IMG/VR virus record: IMGVR_UViG_3300030331_003871
Span: 1-32,676 of that record
Strand: one strand, 5' to 3'
From: a virus
DNA: 32,676 nucleotides
The notes beneath the pieces were generated by a model. It had not been told where the DNA came from. It did no database searches and saw nothing but the letters and a program-made list of their open reading frames with translations. The translations under genes and the position numbers were made by a program. Within the stretch, counting starts at the first letter, position 1. Every line of letters begins with the position of its first letter. Shown one piece after another: positions 14,746-23,944 of this stretch.

Positions 14746-17700
14746 ATGCCTAATACACAAAGAAATTTTGTAGCTGGAAGAATGAACAAGTCTCTAGATG
14801 AGAGACTGGTACCGAATGGTGAATACATCGATGCGTTAAATGTTCGTTTGGGATCTACAGAAGACTCCGAAATTGGTGCGGTAGAAAACTCCAAGGGAAA
14901 CACTCAACTAACTTTTTTACAATATGAAGAAACCGGAAGCGGAGAGACGGCTACGTTTCTAAGTTCGGACGCTGTTTGTATAGGAACATTTGAAGATGGG
15001 CAAGAAAACCGTATATATTGGTTTGTCCACGACCCTAATTTTTCAAAAGGCTTAACAAAAAAATTAGACTTAATTGTTTCTTTAAATCCTAATACTAACA
15101 ATTTAGCATACCACGTAGTAAGTATAGATGATGGGTCGGGTGTTAATACAACTTTAAACTTTAATTCTAAAAATCTCATAACTGGTGTTAATAAAATTGA
15201 AAACCTTTTATTTTTTACAGATAATGTCAACCCACCTAGGTTTATAAATGTTCTTGAAAATTACCCTAATCCAGAATTTAATCAAGATTTAATAACTGCA
15301 GAGCAGTTAATGGTAATTAAAAAGCCACCAGTTGAGTCACCAAAACTTACCCTTAAATTTCAAACTACCGCATTAGGTGATGATTTTTTAACTAACAGAT
15401 TTATATGTTTTGCTTATAGATATCAATATAGTAATGGAGAGTTTTCAGCTACTTCTCAATGGTCAGAAATAGCTTTTGATCCTGGAATGTATTTTTATGA
15501 TTTTGGCACAAACACTAACGAGGGTATGATTAACACCATATCTGGTATAGATATTGTTTTTAACAGCGGAAGCGAGTTAGTAAAAGCTGTAGAGATACTA
15601 TACAAAGAAAGTCTGAGCAATGTAATAAAAATAGTAGAAAAACTTGACAAGGGATTATTAGGATATGCTGACAATACTGATTATAGTTTTGCATTTAACA
15701 ATAGTAAAATATTTACAGTTTTACCTGAGTCGGAACTTTTAAGACTGTATGATAATGTGCCTCTTAGAGCTGTAGCTCAAACTATAATGGGCAACAGGTT
15801 AGTTTATGGTAATTATTTTGAGGGTTATGATTTGGTGGATTTATATACAAACCCTGTACAGCAACAATATAGAGCAGAGCTTATAGAAAAAGAAGTTGTT
15901 GTAACCGAATTGATAACATCTACTTCATCGGGCACTTATACTTATGGCAGTTCACAAACTATTGCTGATTCTGTTTTAAATGTTCAACTAGGCAACCTGA
16001 ATGTTTTTACTCAATTAGTGGCTGGTGCTTCTATCAATATAGAGTTTGTTTTTGAGCACTCTAAATATGACCCAACAGCTTCACAGCCCACAACAACTAC
16101 AGATAACATAACCATACAATTTGCGTATAATTTACCTCGTGATTATACCTCAGTATTTGATTTAGTATCAGATACTGACTTTCAAGAAGCTATTGGAACT
16201 TCTACCAATATAAAACCAGTTTATGATGCAGCGGGAGCTAATTCATGTACTGGATTTACTTTGACTGATAATGTTAATTGTTTAATACCTACAAATCAGA
16301 CAACGAGCACAGGTACAATAAGCAAATATGCTAGTGGTATTACATCAAGCACACCTGCAGGTGGTGAGCCTATTGCCATACTAAACAACACCCCGGGGTC
16401 TACAAGTATTAATTTACAATTACCGGCGATGAGGTATGTTGCTGATCCAGCTAGTCCAGCGGCAGGGTTTTATGAATATTACAAAATTGTTTCTTCAACT
16501 GCTACTTATAATTCTACTAGCACACCTAAAAGTTTACATAGTAATAGAGGATATGAAATAGGTATTGTTTACATGGATGAGTTTTTAAGATCATCGACTG
16601 CCTTGACAAGCACAAATAATACAGTATACGTTCCATGTCGAGCATCAAGAAATCAAAATGCAATCCAAGTTACTATACCTTTTGGACAAAGAGCGCCATC
16701 TTGGGCAAGGTTTTATAAGTTTTGTATAAAGCCAGATAAAAGCACATATGAAACTATATATTCTGAAAAATATTTTGAGGACCCTGACAGCAATAGCGTA
16801 TTCTTTTTATTAGAAGGTGAGAACGCAGCAAAGGTAGAATCTGGCACTAGGCTTGTTGTAAAAAGAGATAGTGGAGGCGCAGTAGAGCAATGTGTGATTG
16901 CTACAATAACAGATAAAAGCACGAAGCCATCTAACTTTTTAAAAATTAGAAACCCTAACGATACTACAACGTATGCGACTGAACCACCACAGGATCCTTT
17001 TGAGGTTGGATATTATATTCCCATACCAGCGGGAGCTTACGCAGAAATAGTACCATCTGGATTTAATATTTCACAAGAACAAACCGTAGGCGGAAATGTA
17101 GTTTATTACCCACCCCAAAGAACAACATTTCCAGCATTAAATAAATCTAGAGGTTATCCTATAGGTAGGGCTAGAGTTAATATAATCAACCCGAACCCTG
17201 ATTATGCAAGCGCCGTGCCTACTCAGTATAAATATTTTGATTATACTATACCTGTAAATAGTGTAATAACTATTAGAGTTTATCAAAATCGAGAAGGAGG
17301 TAATCGTAAAAAAGGTAGAGGTTGTGAATTTAGACGAAACTTATATGAATCACCTGAACTGGTATCGCAAGCTAATTATGATAATTTTTATCAGTGGTTT
17401 AACGGAGACAATATCGCAAATAAATTAATAGCAGAAAGTCAAACGGAAGTAGGAGGCGGAGGAACCATAGGAAATGTGTATAATACAGCTTTACTTACTG
17501 GTGCAGCTACAGAACCAGAAAAAACTATAAATGATGGCAACGCAGGTATTTTAAGCCCTGGCAATCCATCCACTTCAACCATATTAGTCGCTCAAGACAC
17601 AAACTATTATCAGTTTTATAGAAGTGATCCCGCAGCTGGTGGCGATAATTCATTATGGTTTGTAGCTACTGGCACATTAAGCTGTAAAAGTTTTGCTGGC

Positions 17701-20526
17701 ATCGGCGGTCACGCATCTAATGTTGAAATAGAAATAACAGTAGAGAGAGCTAATCAAGCAGGTGTTGTAGTTTTTGAAACAGAACCTTCAGATGCGTCAC
17801 CTGACATATGGTTTGAGAATGATTTGTCTTTTAAAATTAGTAATGTGGGTGAGCATTTTGGAAACGTACAAAACCAAAACATACAAACAGCTACCCCAGC
17901 TATTATAGACACTGGTTTTTTTGACTGCTTTACTTTTGGTAATGGAGTTGAAAGTTACCGTATAAGAGATTCTTTAAAAGGTGAAGCCTTTACATATGGA
18001 AACAGAGTAACAACCACTGCAGCTCAAGAATACAAAGAAGTACATAGATTTGCTGATTTGACATATAGCGGAATTTTTAACAATGAAAGTAATGTAAACA
18101 AACTTAATGAGTTTAATTTAGGATTATTAAACTTTAAAAATTTAGAGGAGTCTTTTGCATCCATACAAAAAACTGTAGCAAGACAAACAGACATATTGGT
18201 ATTACAAGAAGATAGAATATCTTATGTTCTAGCTGGTAAAGATTTATTATCTGATGCTGGAGGTGGAGGCGCTTTGACATCGGTCCCAGAAGTTTTAGGA
18301 CAACAAATAGCAAGACTTGAAGAGTTTGGTATTAGTAGAAATCCAGAAAGCTACGCAGAGTTTGGTGCTGATAAGTTTTTTACTGATGAGCAAAGAGGCG
18401 CAGTCATTCAACTAAAAGGTGGGGCATATAACAATGAATCTCTTACCGTTATCTCTGAAGCGGGCATGAGATCTTATTTTAGAGATTTGTTTCATAGCAC
18501 TTTTGATCAGCAAAAAGTAGGAGGTTTTGATCCTTACATGAACGAATATGTATTATCCTCCAATAGCAATCGATTACCTTTTGTTGGTGAATGTGATTTA
18601 TGTGGAACTAGTAGAGATATACAATTACAACCAAACACTCCATTTACATTTTGTGTTAATGTAACTCAAGAAGTAGGTACTGTTAATATAGATTATGTTT
18701 TACCAAGTGGCGGAAATAACAATATAGTTACTGAAGATGGTACGGGTACAACAAATGAAATAATGCACACAGAGGTTAATTCAGCAGCTCCAAGTGGATC
18801 TGATATTGTTACTGAGGATGCAACATCCAATAATTCATATACCATCACAGTTTTGTATAATGGTAACAGCTTTACAACTGGTGCAGTTACTGCAAGCGGT
18901 ACTTTACAAATCGACAAAAATTCAGTTTATGCTGATATAGTTGCTATAACCGTTTCATCAAATGCAATTACTACTGATAGCGTAGAGATTACAACATTTT
19001 GTCCTGAACCAGATCAAATAACTATAACACAAGTATCAATAACAAGTAATGCAGAAAGAGGTTTATTTATACATAATGAGTATAGATGGAAAGACGGATT
19101 GTTTGAATCACCTTTACATTCTGAGTTAGTCGAGTTTAACAACGGCACTCAGTATCCTTTATTATCTCAATATGTGGAGCTCACGGGTTCTCAGGGTGCT
19201 GGAGTTATACCAGATGATGGAGCAGAGGTTACTATAATTAGCAACAAAATTGACTTTGATGATTTTGAATTTGATTATAATACTAATAATTTTAGATATC
19301 TAAGAACTGCTACTTATTATGGTAAGACTACAACCGATTTAGCAGCTTTATTAGCTGCGGCAACTAAAGCTACACCAATAAATACGAGATTTGCCCCACA
19401 GTTTTCAGCACAATTTACTATGCCTGCTGGAACTGCAACAGAAAAATTCTTATATCTAATTTGGGATTATAGAAAGTCTACAAGAATACAAGCTTGTTAT
19501 TCAAGTGTATCAAGCACAGATGCGTGTTGCACATGTGCAGTTGAACCAACTCCAACAGCTACACTTACGCCAACAGCAACACCGTATCAGTGTTATAAAT
19601 ATGAGTTAGAGATGCCTGGTACTTGCGCTGCATATGCAATTATACCGGTTTTCAATACTACTTCGGTAGTTTCCTATACTGACTGTCAAGGGTCGTTAGT
19701 AAATGTTAGTGTCGATTACCCAGAAATACTAGACGTATACGCTCAAACAGGTACTGTTTCTGCAACGGCAGGTGCAACTATACAACTTTTAACGGCAAAT
19801 GTTGGAGGTAGTGTAGGTACCTTCTTTTGGACTGGATGTGATGGAACGCCTATTACTGAGACTGTTCAACCTGGTGCATCTAATAAAATTACAAGATGCG
19901 CAATAGATACACCGCAACAGCCGGTAGGTCAATCTGGAACTATAACACAAATTTCAACATGTGGACTTGTATTTTATAAAGCGCAAATGTGTGGCACAAA
20001 CACGGATGTATTTTTGCAGGGTCAGTCAAGTATTGGTACATTTAATTTAGGTGATGTTGTACAATTTACACCTATAAATACAGATTCAATTACAACGGGT
20101 AATCCTACTGAAACACTTTGTGCTACAATAAGCACTGTAGGAATTGGAAACGGACAAGATGGTGTAATTAATTTACAAGCGTCTGGATGTGGCGACCAAA
20201 CAAATTGTCCCCAACCAGTTACAGTGTACAAATGGAGATTTAATTTCATAAGACAAGACGGAGGTAGTGTGACGCCATTGACTTGTCAAACACGAGAATT
20301 TTGCCAGGATTTTGTTTATACAACTGCATCTAGTTTTAGCACAACAACCCCTGGATTCACCAGATTTTATCTAGATATTAATTTAACTATCCCATTTGTA
20401 GGTGCTAATAAATATTATGCAGCTAGAGTACCAGCAGCAGGTGAAACCATAGCTACTGTAGGATTTTCAGAAGCCAAATTGCAGATGGATTCTAATGGTT
20501 TCGTAACCGAACTTATAATATGTTAA
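14746..20526 (+). CDS. Giant stabilization/tail-hub-type protein with Cys-rich C-terminal modules
   Basis: A 1926-residue protein. The N-terminus (RNFVAGRMNKSLDERLVPNGEYIDALNVRLGS) matches the start of phage stabilization (P22 gp10-like) and tail-hub proteins, which sit under the portal. The long middle is beta-rich with YRYQYSNGEFSATSQWSE, RYLRTATYYG and FLYLIWDYRKSTRIQACYSS (about 1570-1590), followed by a CCTC cysteine cluster (1594-1597). A Pro/Thr linker (1601-1613) then leads to about 313 residues of Cys-containing modules. These include two with a TxCxG core (SYTDCQG, FWTGCDGTP), one FYKAQMCG module and a final FYLDINLTIPF module ending in Cys. Attachment or receptor binding is inferred for the C-terminus. 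The extension makes the protein much longer than P22 gp10 (472 residues). Confidence 0.72.
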   Translation: MPNTQRNFVAGRMNKSLDERLVPNGEYIDALNVRLGSTEDSEIGAVENSKGNTQLTFLQYEETGSGETATFLSSDAVCIGTFEDGQENRIYWFVHDPNFSKGLTKKLDLIVSLNPNTNNLAYHVVSIDDGSGVNTTLNFNSKNLITGVNKIENLLFFTDNVNPPRFINVLENYPNPEFNQDLITAEQLMVIKKPPVESPKLTLKFQTTALGDDFLTNRFICFAYRYQYSNGEFSATSQWSEIAFDPGMYFYDFGTNTNEGMINTISGIDIVFNSGSELVKAVEILYKESLSNVIKIVEKLDKGLLGYADNTDYSFAFNNSKIFTVLPESELLRLYDNVPLRAVAQTIMGNRLVYGNYFEGYDLVDLYTNPVQQQYRAELIEKEVVVTELITSTSSGTYTYGSSQTIADSVLNVQLGNLNVFTQLVAGASINIEFVFEHSKYDPTASQPTTTTDNITIQFAYNLPRDYTSVFDLVSDTDFQEAIGTSTNIKPVYDAAGANSCTGFTLTDNVNCLIPTNQTTSTGTISKYASGITSSTPAGGEPIAILNNTPGSTSINLQLPAMRYVADPASPAAGFYEYYKIVSSTATYNSTSTPKSLHSNRGYEIGIVYMDEFLRSSTALTSTNNTVYVPCRASRNQNAIQVTIPFGQRAPSWARFYKFCIKPDKSTYETIYSEKYFEDPDSNSVFFLLEGENAAKVESGTRLVVKRDSGGAVEQCVIATITDKSTKPSNFLKIRNPNDTTTYATEPPQDPFEVGYYIPIPAGAYAEIVPSGFNISQEQTVGGNVVYYPPQRTTFPALNKSRGYPIGRARVNIINPNPDYASAVPTQYKYFDYTIPVNSVITIRVYQNREGGNRKKGRGCEFRRNLYESPELVSQANYDNFYQWFNGDNIANKLIAESQTEVGGGGTIGNVYNTALLTGAATEPEKTINDGNAGILSPGNPSTSTILVAQDTNYYQFYRSDPAAGGDNSLWFVATGTLSCKSFAGIGGHASNVEIEITVERANQAGVVVFETEPSDASPDIWFENDLSFKISNVGEHFGNVQNQNIQTATPAIIDTGFFDCFTFGNGVESYRIRDSLKGEAFTYGNRVTTTAAQEYKEVHRFADLTYSGIFNNESNVNKLNEFNLGLLNFKNLEESFASIQKTVARQTDILVLQEDRISYVLAGKDLLSDAGGGGALTSVPEVLGQQIARLEEFGISRNPESYAEFGADKFFTDEQRGAVIQLKGGAYNNESLTVISEAGMRSYFRDLFHSTFDQQKVGGFDPYMNEYVLSSNSNRLPFVGECDLCGTSRDIQLQPNTPFTFCVNVTQEVGTVNIDYVLPSGGNNNIVTEDGTGTTNEIMHTEVNSAAPSGSDIVTEDATSNNSYTITVLYNGNSFTTGAVTASGTLQIDKNSVYADIVAITVSSNAITTDSVEITTFCPEPDQITITQVSITSNAERGLFIHNEYRWKDGLFESPLHSELVEFNNGTQYPLLSQYVELTGSQGAGVIPDDGAEVTIISNKIDFDDFEFDYNTNNFRYLRTATYYGKTTTDLAALLAAATKATPINTRFAPQFSAQFTMPAGTATEKFLYLIWDYRKSTRIQACYSSVSSTDACCTCAVEPTPTATLTPTATPYQCYKYELEMPGTCAAYAIIPVFNTTSVVSYTDCQGSLVNVSVDYPEILDVYAQTGTVSATAGATIQLLTANVGGSVGTFFWTGCDGTPITETVQPGASNKITRCAIDTPQQPVGQSGTITQISTCGLVFYKAQMCGTNTDVFLQGQSSIGTFNLGDVVQFTPINTDSITTGNPTETLCATISTVGIGNGQDGVINLQASGCGDQTNCPQPVTVYKWRFNFIRQDGGSVTPLTCQTREFCQDFVYTTASSFSTTTPGFTRFYLDINLTIPFVGANKYYAARVPAAGETIATVGFSEAKLQMDSNGFVTELIIC
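19546..19584 (+). repeat. Pro/Thr-rich linker (PTPTATLTPTATP)
   Basis: Residues 1601-1613 of the large protein form a simple PT/PTAT repeat between the hub-type body and the Cys-rich modules. Such linkers usually tether separately folding surface domains. A similar Pro/Thr linker occurs at 20734-20805 in the next gene. Confidence 0.7.
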
Positions 20527-20531
20527 ATTTG
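20524..20531 (+). promoter_or_regulatory. TAnnTTTG element four bases before a start: possible leaderless promoter
   Basis: TAAATTTG spans the stop codon of the preceding gene and ends four bases before ATG 20536. With the usual spacing of the Bacteroidota -7 element, transcription would begin at or next to the A of the start codon. The match is exact but could be a chance match in A+T-rich DNA. Confidence 0.35.
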
Positions 20532-20535
20532 TAAT

Positions 20536-22623
20536 ATGGGAGCAGCTGCAACGTTTTATATAGACAATCCTAGTTTTGAAAAAGCAACAACTGTTTTTTC
20601 AGACGCAGCTTTGACTACGTGTGCACCAAATGGTTTTTATCAGATGGGGGGTATTGTAAGAGAGCAGGTAGACTGTGTGGCTGGTTTGGGAGGTCGACTT
20701 TTACCTGCAGAAGACTGCCCTTCCTGTGGAGCACCTCCAACAACTGCGCCTCCTTTACCAACGCCAGCGCCTCAAACAACGCCGCCTATAACGCAACCTC
20801 CTCCAGATCCTTTATATTACAAGCTTATATCTTGTCCTACAACATCATCAGGTGGAGGTGGAACATTAAAATATACTGACATAACACCAAGCACCTCTTC
20901 GGCAAATCAAAGGTATCAAGACAGCACGCAAGACCCAGCCATATTTTATACATATGATGGTAGCGCTGGTATTTCCAATCCACCACCAAATACAATTGAC
21001 AGAAATATACAAATAGTCCCTGGAGTATTTAATTGTCCTACGTTACTTCCTGTATACAATTTTTATAATGCCATATTATGTAATAACGTAGACTCAATTA
21101 TAGTGAGATCACCAGAGGGGACAACCTTTGTAGCTGGACAAGTTGTGAAAGTTATAGGATCTACACTATGTTATGAAATTAGGACTATAGCGGCACAAAC
21201 ATCCATATATAGAGATTATGACACTAGTATTCCTCCTTATCCTAACTGCGAGGCATGTGATCCAACTCCTTTAGAGCCAAACGGTTTTCGTATTACAAAA
21301 CCTGGTGCGCCAGACAACGAAGTGCTTCAAGACACTAACAACCCTAGAAGTCAAGGAGAGCGAATATTGACAAGTTTTGATTTACAAGATTGTTGGACAC
21401 TTCAAGAGCCAATCATAACTGTAACTGCTAATTTTATAAGAGATGATTGTCCTCCCGATTTACAGTGTACACTTACTATTTTGTATGGCGGACCAAGTGG
21501 TGGTACGTTTAGCGCTACAGAATGTAATGGAACGCCTTTGAACACAATAGCTCTTTCTCCGAATGAAGAACGAAGTTTATGTTTCCAAACCGGAACACTA
21601 GTAACATCTGGTATTACTCAAGATGACCAAGGAGCATGTGATCCTAGTGCTATCGTTGATCCATATGATTACTATAATCTAAAAAGATGTGATGGAGTAA
21701 GTGGAGTGCTGATTGCAAAATATAATGGAGCTCAAATAAATAACGGTCAATCTGTTAAAATAGCAGGGATTTGCTATTATGTTGATTCCCCCTCAACCTC
21801 TAAATTCACTATGTCGATTATAGATGGCACACAAATATTTGATAATTGTAGCGAGTGTAACCCATGTGTAGGTGTTACTCAATTAATTTTAAGCTATGAT
21901 CCTAATAGTAGTTGTTTAACGACCAATTCGTCTGCAGTCCTTGCTAATAACACAACTTTAGCTACAGCTACCTTTATTTATCCAGCAGGCGCAACAAGTT
22001 GTACTACATCTAATCCGGCTCCTGTTGGATTTTACACTGGCGGAGGCATTTCAAGATATTGGAATGGTTTAGCTTTTACGCAAACTATTAATTGTACTTC
22101 AACACCACAAACTGTAACTGCTACATTAACAAGAGTAGATAACCAAATACAAGGTCCATCAGCTGGATATACTTTAGGTGGTGACCAAGTCAATGATGCT
22201 GTGGACGCACCATATGGTAGCTCAACAGCTTTCTCATTTAATACTACAGTTACAGTTAATAATGGATTTACATTTACAACTCCATACAATGTTACTAACT
22301 TTAGCGGCACTTTAAACACTCAAGATTTAACAGGTACCACAGTAATAACAGGGGAAGTGGTACAAGACGCACCTACATATTTCTATCAGATTCAACAATG
22401 CGGAACAGGTCAGATATATAATATGGAGGCTCCCTACACAATTAATTCAAATACAGTAGTATTTGCAAGACTAAAAGGAGTTGGATTTGTTACATTTTGT
22501 GGAACTGTTCTAGGAACTGCACCATCTTCAGCACAAATAACCGCTGATTTTGTACATATCATAACAAGCAGCGGGTGTAATAACCGTGTTTGTACTGGAA
22601 ACTACAACTACGATCCGTTTTAA
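20536..22623 (+). CDS. Cys-rich modular virion surface protein
   Basis: A 695-residue protein that begins directly inside a module (ATFYIDNPSF...FSDAALTTCAPNGFY), with no signal peptide. After CPSC (61-64) comes a Pro/Thr linker (67-90). Module type A (YY.L..C...G..VK..G..CY...nC..C) occurs clearly at 173-241 and 377-441, each closed by a CxxC (CEAC, CSEC), with weaker copies near 94-110 and 623-680. A TxCxGTP module lies at about 323-354. A second FYTGGGISRYWNG segment (about 478-510) resembles the N-terminal module. The preceding protein ends in the same module types, so the two probably form one adhesion apparatus. No known enzyme domain is seen; receptor binding is inference. Confidence 0.6.
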   Translation: MGAAATFYIDNPSFEKATTVFSDAALTTCAPNGFYQMGGIVREQVDCVAGLGGRLLPAEDCPSCGAPPTTAPPLPTPAPQTTPPITQPPPDPLYYKLISCPTTSSGGGGTLKYTDITPSTSSANQRYQDSTQDPAIFYTYDGSAGISNPPPNTIDRNIQIVPGVFNCPTLLPVYNFYNAILCNNVDSIIVRSPEGTTFVAGQVVKVIGSTLCYEIRTIAAQTSIYRDYDTSIPPYPNCEACDPTPLEPNGFRITKPGAPDNEVLQDTNNPRSQGERILTSFDLQDCWTLQEPIITVTANFIRDDCPPDLQCTLTILYGGPSGGTFSATECNGTPLNTIALSPNEERSLCFQTGTLVTSGITQDDQGACDPSAIVDPYDYYNLKRCDGVSGVLIAKYNGAQINNGQSVKIAGICYYVDSPSTSKFTMSIIDGTQIFDNCSECNPCVGVTQLILSYDPNSSCLTTNSSAVLANNTTLATATFIYPAGATSCTTSNPAPVGFYTGGGISRYWNGLAFTQTINCTSTPQTVTATLTRVDNQIQGPSAGYTLGGDQVNDAVDAPYGSSTAFSFNTTVTVNNGFTFTTPYNVTNFSGTLNTQDLTGTTVITGEVVQDAPTYFYQIQQCGTGQIYNMEAPYTINSNTVVFARLKGVGFVTFCGTVLGTAPSSAQITADFVHIITSSGCNNRVCTGNYNYDPF
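20734..20805 (+). repeat. Pro/Thr-rich linker in the Cys-rich protein
   Basis: Residues 67-90 (PPTTAPPLPTPAPQTTPPIT and following Pro residues) form a low-complexity hinge between the first module and the rest. It corresponds to the PTPT linker of the upstream gene. Confidence 0.7.
21052..21258 (+). repeat. Cys-rich module type A, copy 1
   Basis: Residues 173-241: VYNFYNAILC, then FVAGQVVKVIGSTLCYEI, then YPNCEAC. The same order of aromatic start, first Cys, GQxVK, CY and terminal CxxC recurs in copy 2 at 21664-21858. Confidence 0.6.
21664..21858 (+). repeat. Cys-rich module type A, copy 2
   Basis: Residues 377-441: YDYYNLKRCDG, then INNGQSVKIAGICYYV, then IFDNCSEC. It aligns with copy 1 over its whole length of about 65 residues. 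Confidence 0.6.
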
Positions 22624-22642
22624 CAGACTAGGATTTTATTTG

Positions 22643-22650
22643 TAAATTTG
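22643..22650 (+). promoter_or_regulatory. TAnnTTTG promoter-like element before the glycosyltransferase gene
   Basis: TAAATTTG matches the Bacteroidota -7 consensus and is followed by TATAAATTTAATTAA and the ATG at 22666. The TATAAATTTAAT core is shared with the leaders before 3272 and 9506. No Shine-Dalgarno sequence is present. Confidence 0.5.
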
Positions 22651-22665
22651 TATAAATTTAATTAA

Positions 22666-23928
22666 ATGGAATCTATTTTTATTCAAATCCCTAGTTACAG
22701 GGACCCTGAGCTATTACCTACTTTAAAAAGTTTACTAGACAATGCCATACATCCTGAAAGACTGACCTTTGGTATATGCCATCAGTTTCACCCAGATGAT
22801 ACGTGGGATACTTTAGATGCCTACAAAGATGACTCAAGATTTAGAATATTATCTATACCTTGGGATGAATCACGAGGTTTGTGTTGGGCGAGGCACCAGA
22901 TACAAAAACTTTGGAAGGGAGAAAAGTGGACTCTACAACTAGACTCGCATCATCGTGTCATAAAAGGATGGGATCAGGCGTTGATATACATGGCTAATCA
23001 AACAGAGGTGTCTAAACCTATTATCACAGCATACGCAGGTATGTATAAGCCAAATAGCGAAGAGCCTTTAGAGCAAACCCCATATAAAATGGTTGCACAA
23101 AAATTTATGGACTACGGAGGTATAGTCTTTGCACCAACCCACATACCTGCCTGGCAGTCTCTAACACGTCCTATACCAGCTCGTTTTGTATCGGGTCATT
23201 TTTATTTTACTTTGGGTATACATTGCAAAGAATACGTGTATGATCCAAACCTTTACTTTCAAGGCGATGAGATATCTTTATCATTACGATCTTACTCTTT
23301 GGGATATGATTTATTTCATCCACATAGAACAGTTGTATGGCATGAATATACACGTGAGGGTAGAAATAAACACTGGAACGATTTTCAGCGCCCTGAGCGC
23401 AATAAAATAAATAAATCATGGTTGGATATGGACAAGGAGTCAAAAGCTCGTTTAAGGCAGCTTTTAGGCACTGAGGACAACGGGTATACTTTATACCCAC
23501 ACGACATTGGTAGAATACGATCTATAAAAGAATATGAGGACTATGCCGGGGTTGATTTCAAACTAAAGAGATTACATCAGTCAACAAAAGAAGGAATAGA
23601 TCCGCCTACAGTTTTAGACTCTGATGACAACTGGCGTATGGTAAGACATAAAATACACAAGGGCACGGTGTATTGGACAGATGAATATCCCAAAATTAAA
23701 TCTTCTCTTGGTTGTACATGTAACATACAATTTATTATGGTAGCAATAGAAGATCAAGCTGGTAAAATATTATTCAGAGAAGATCTGGCGTCAGCTCAGT
23801 ACATAAACGGCGAGCTTACATTTTTGCCTTATGAGTTTGAGTCCCCATACATCCCTTATAAATCTATAGTTTGGACATATACTACCAAAAAGCAGTGGGT
23901 CCACAAAATAGAAAAGCAAATAATTTAG
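22666..23928 (+). CDS. Glycosyltransferase, GlcNAc-transferase (PF11397)-like
   Basis: This 420-residue protein has a GT-A-type N-terminal domain: IFIQIPSYRDPELLPTLKSL (nucleotide-binding start), then SRGLCWARHQIQKLW, and the metal-site segment LQLDSHHRVIKGWD (D93 with H95/H96). Later come FVSGHFYFT, the GDEISLSLRSYSLGYDLFHP acceptor-side segment (200-219) and VVWHEY (223-228). This order is characteristic of the Skp1 GlcNAc-transferase-like family. About 120 C-terminal residues (from about 300; DDNWRMVRHKIHKG, then beta-rich) form an extra domain. No membrane anchor is present, so it acts in the cytoplasm. Lying among tail genes behind its own promoter-like element, it may glycosylate virion proteins; host glycan modification is the alternative. 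Confidence 0.78.
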   Translation: MESIFIQIPSYRDPELLPTLKSLLDNAIHPERLTFGICHQFHPDDTWDTLDAYKDDSRFRILSIPWDESRGLCWARHQIQKLWKGEKWTLQLDSHHRVIKGWDQALIYMANQTEVSKPIITAYAGMYKPNSEEPLEQTPYKMVAQKFMDYGGIVFAPTHIPAWQSLTRPIPARFVSGHFYFTLGIHCKEYVYDPNLYFQGDEISLSLRSYSLGYDLFHPHRTVVWHEYTREGRNKHWNDFQRPERNKINKSWLDMDKESKARLRQLLGTEDNGYTLYPHDIGRIRSIKEYEDYAGVDFKLKRLHQSTKEGIDPPTVLDSDDNWRMVRHKIHKGTVYWTDEYPKIKSSLGCTCNIQFIMVAIEDQAGKILFREDLASAQYINGELTFLPYEFESPYIPYKSIVWTYTTKKQWVHKIEKQII

Positions 23929-23944
23929 TAAATTAGTAGTTGAT

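Noticed and set aside
17440-17470. GGAGG-like purine runs inside the giant hub gene as internal ribosome sites
   Set aside because: They lie within coding sequence, are followed by no gene start, and the host type inferred here does not rely on Shine-Dalgarno pairing.
20619-20879. 86-codon + strand frame inside the Cys-rich protein gene
   Set aside because: It is an out-of-frame shadow of the Pro/Thr-rich region with no plausible domain; the main frame has a coherent module structure.
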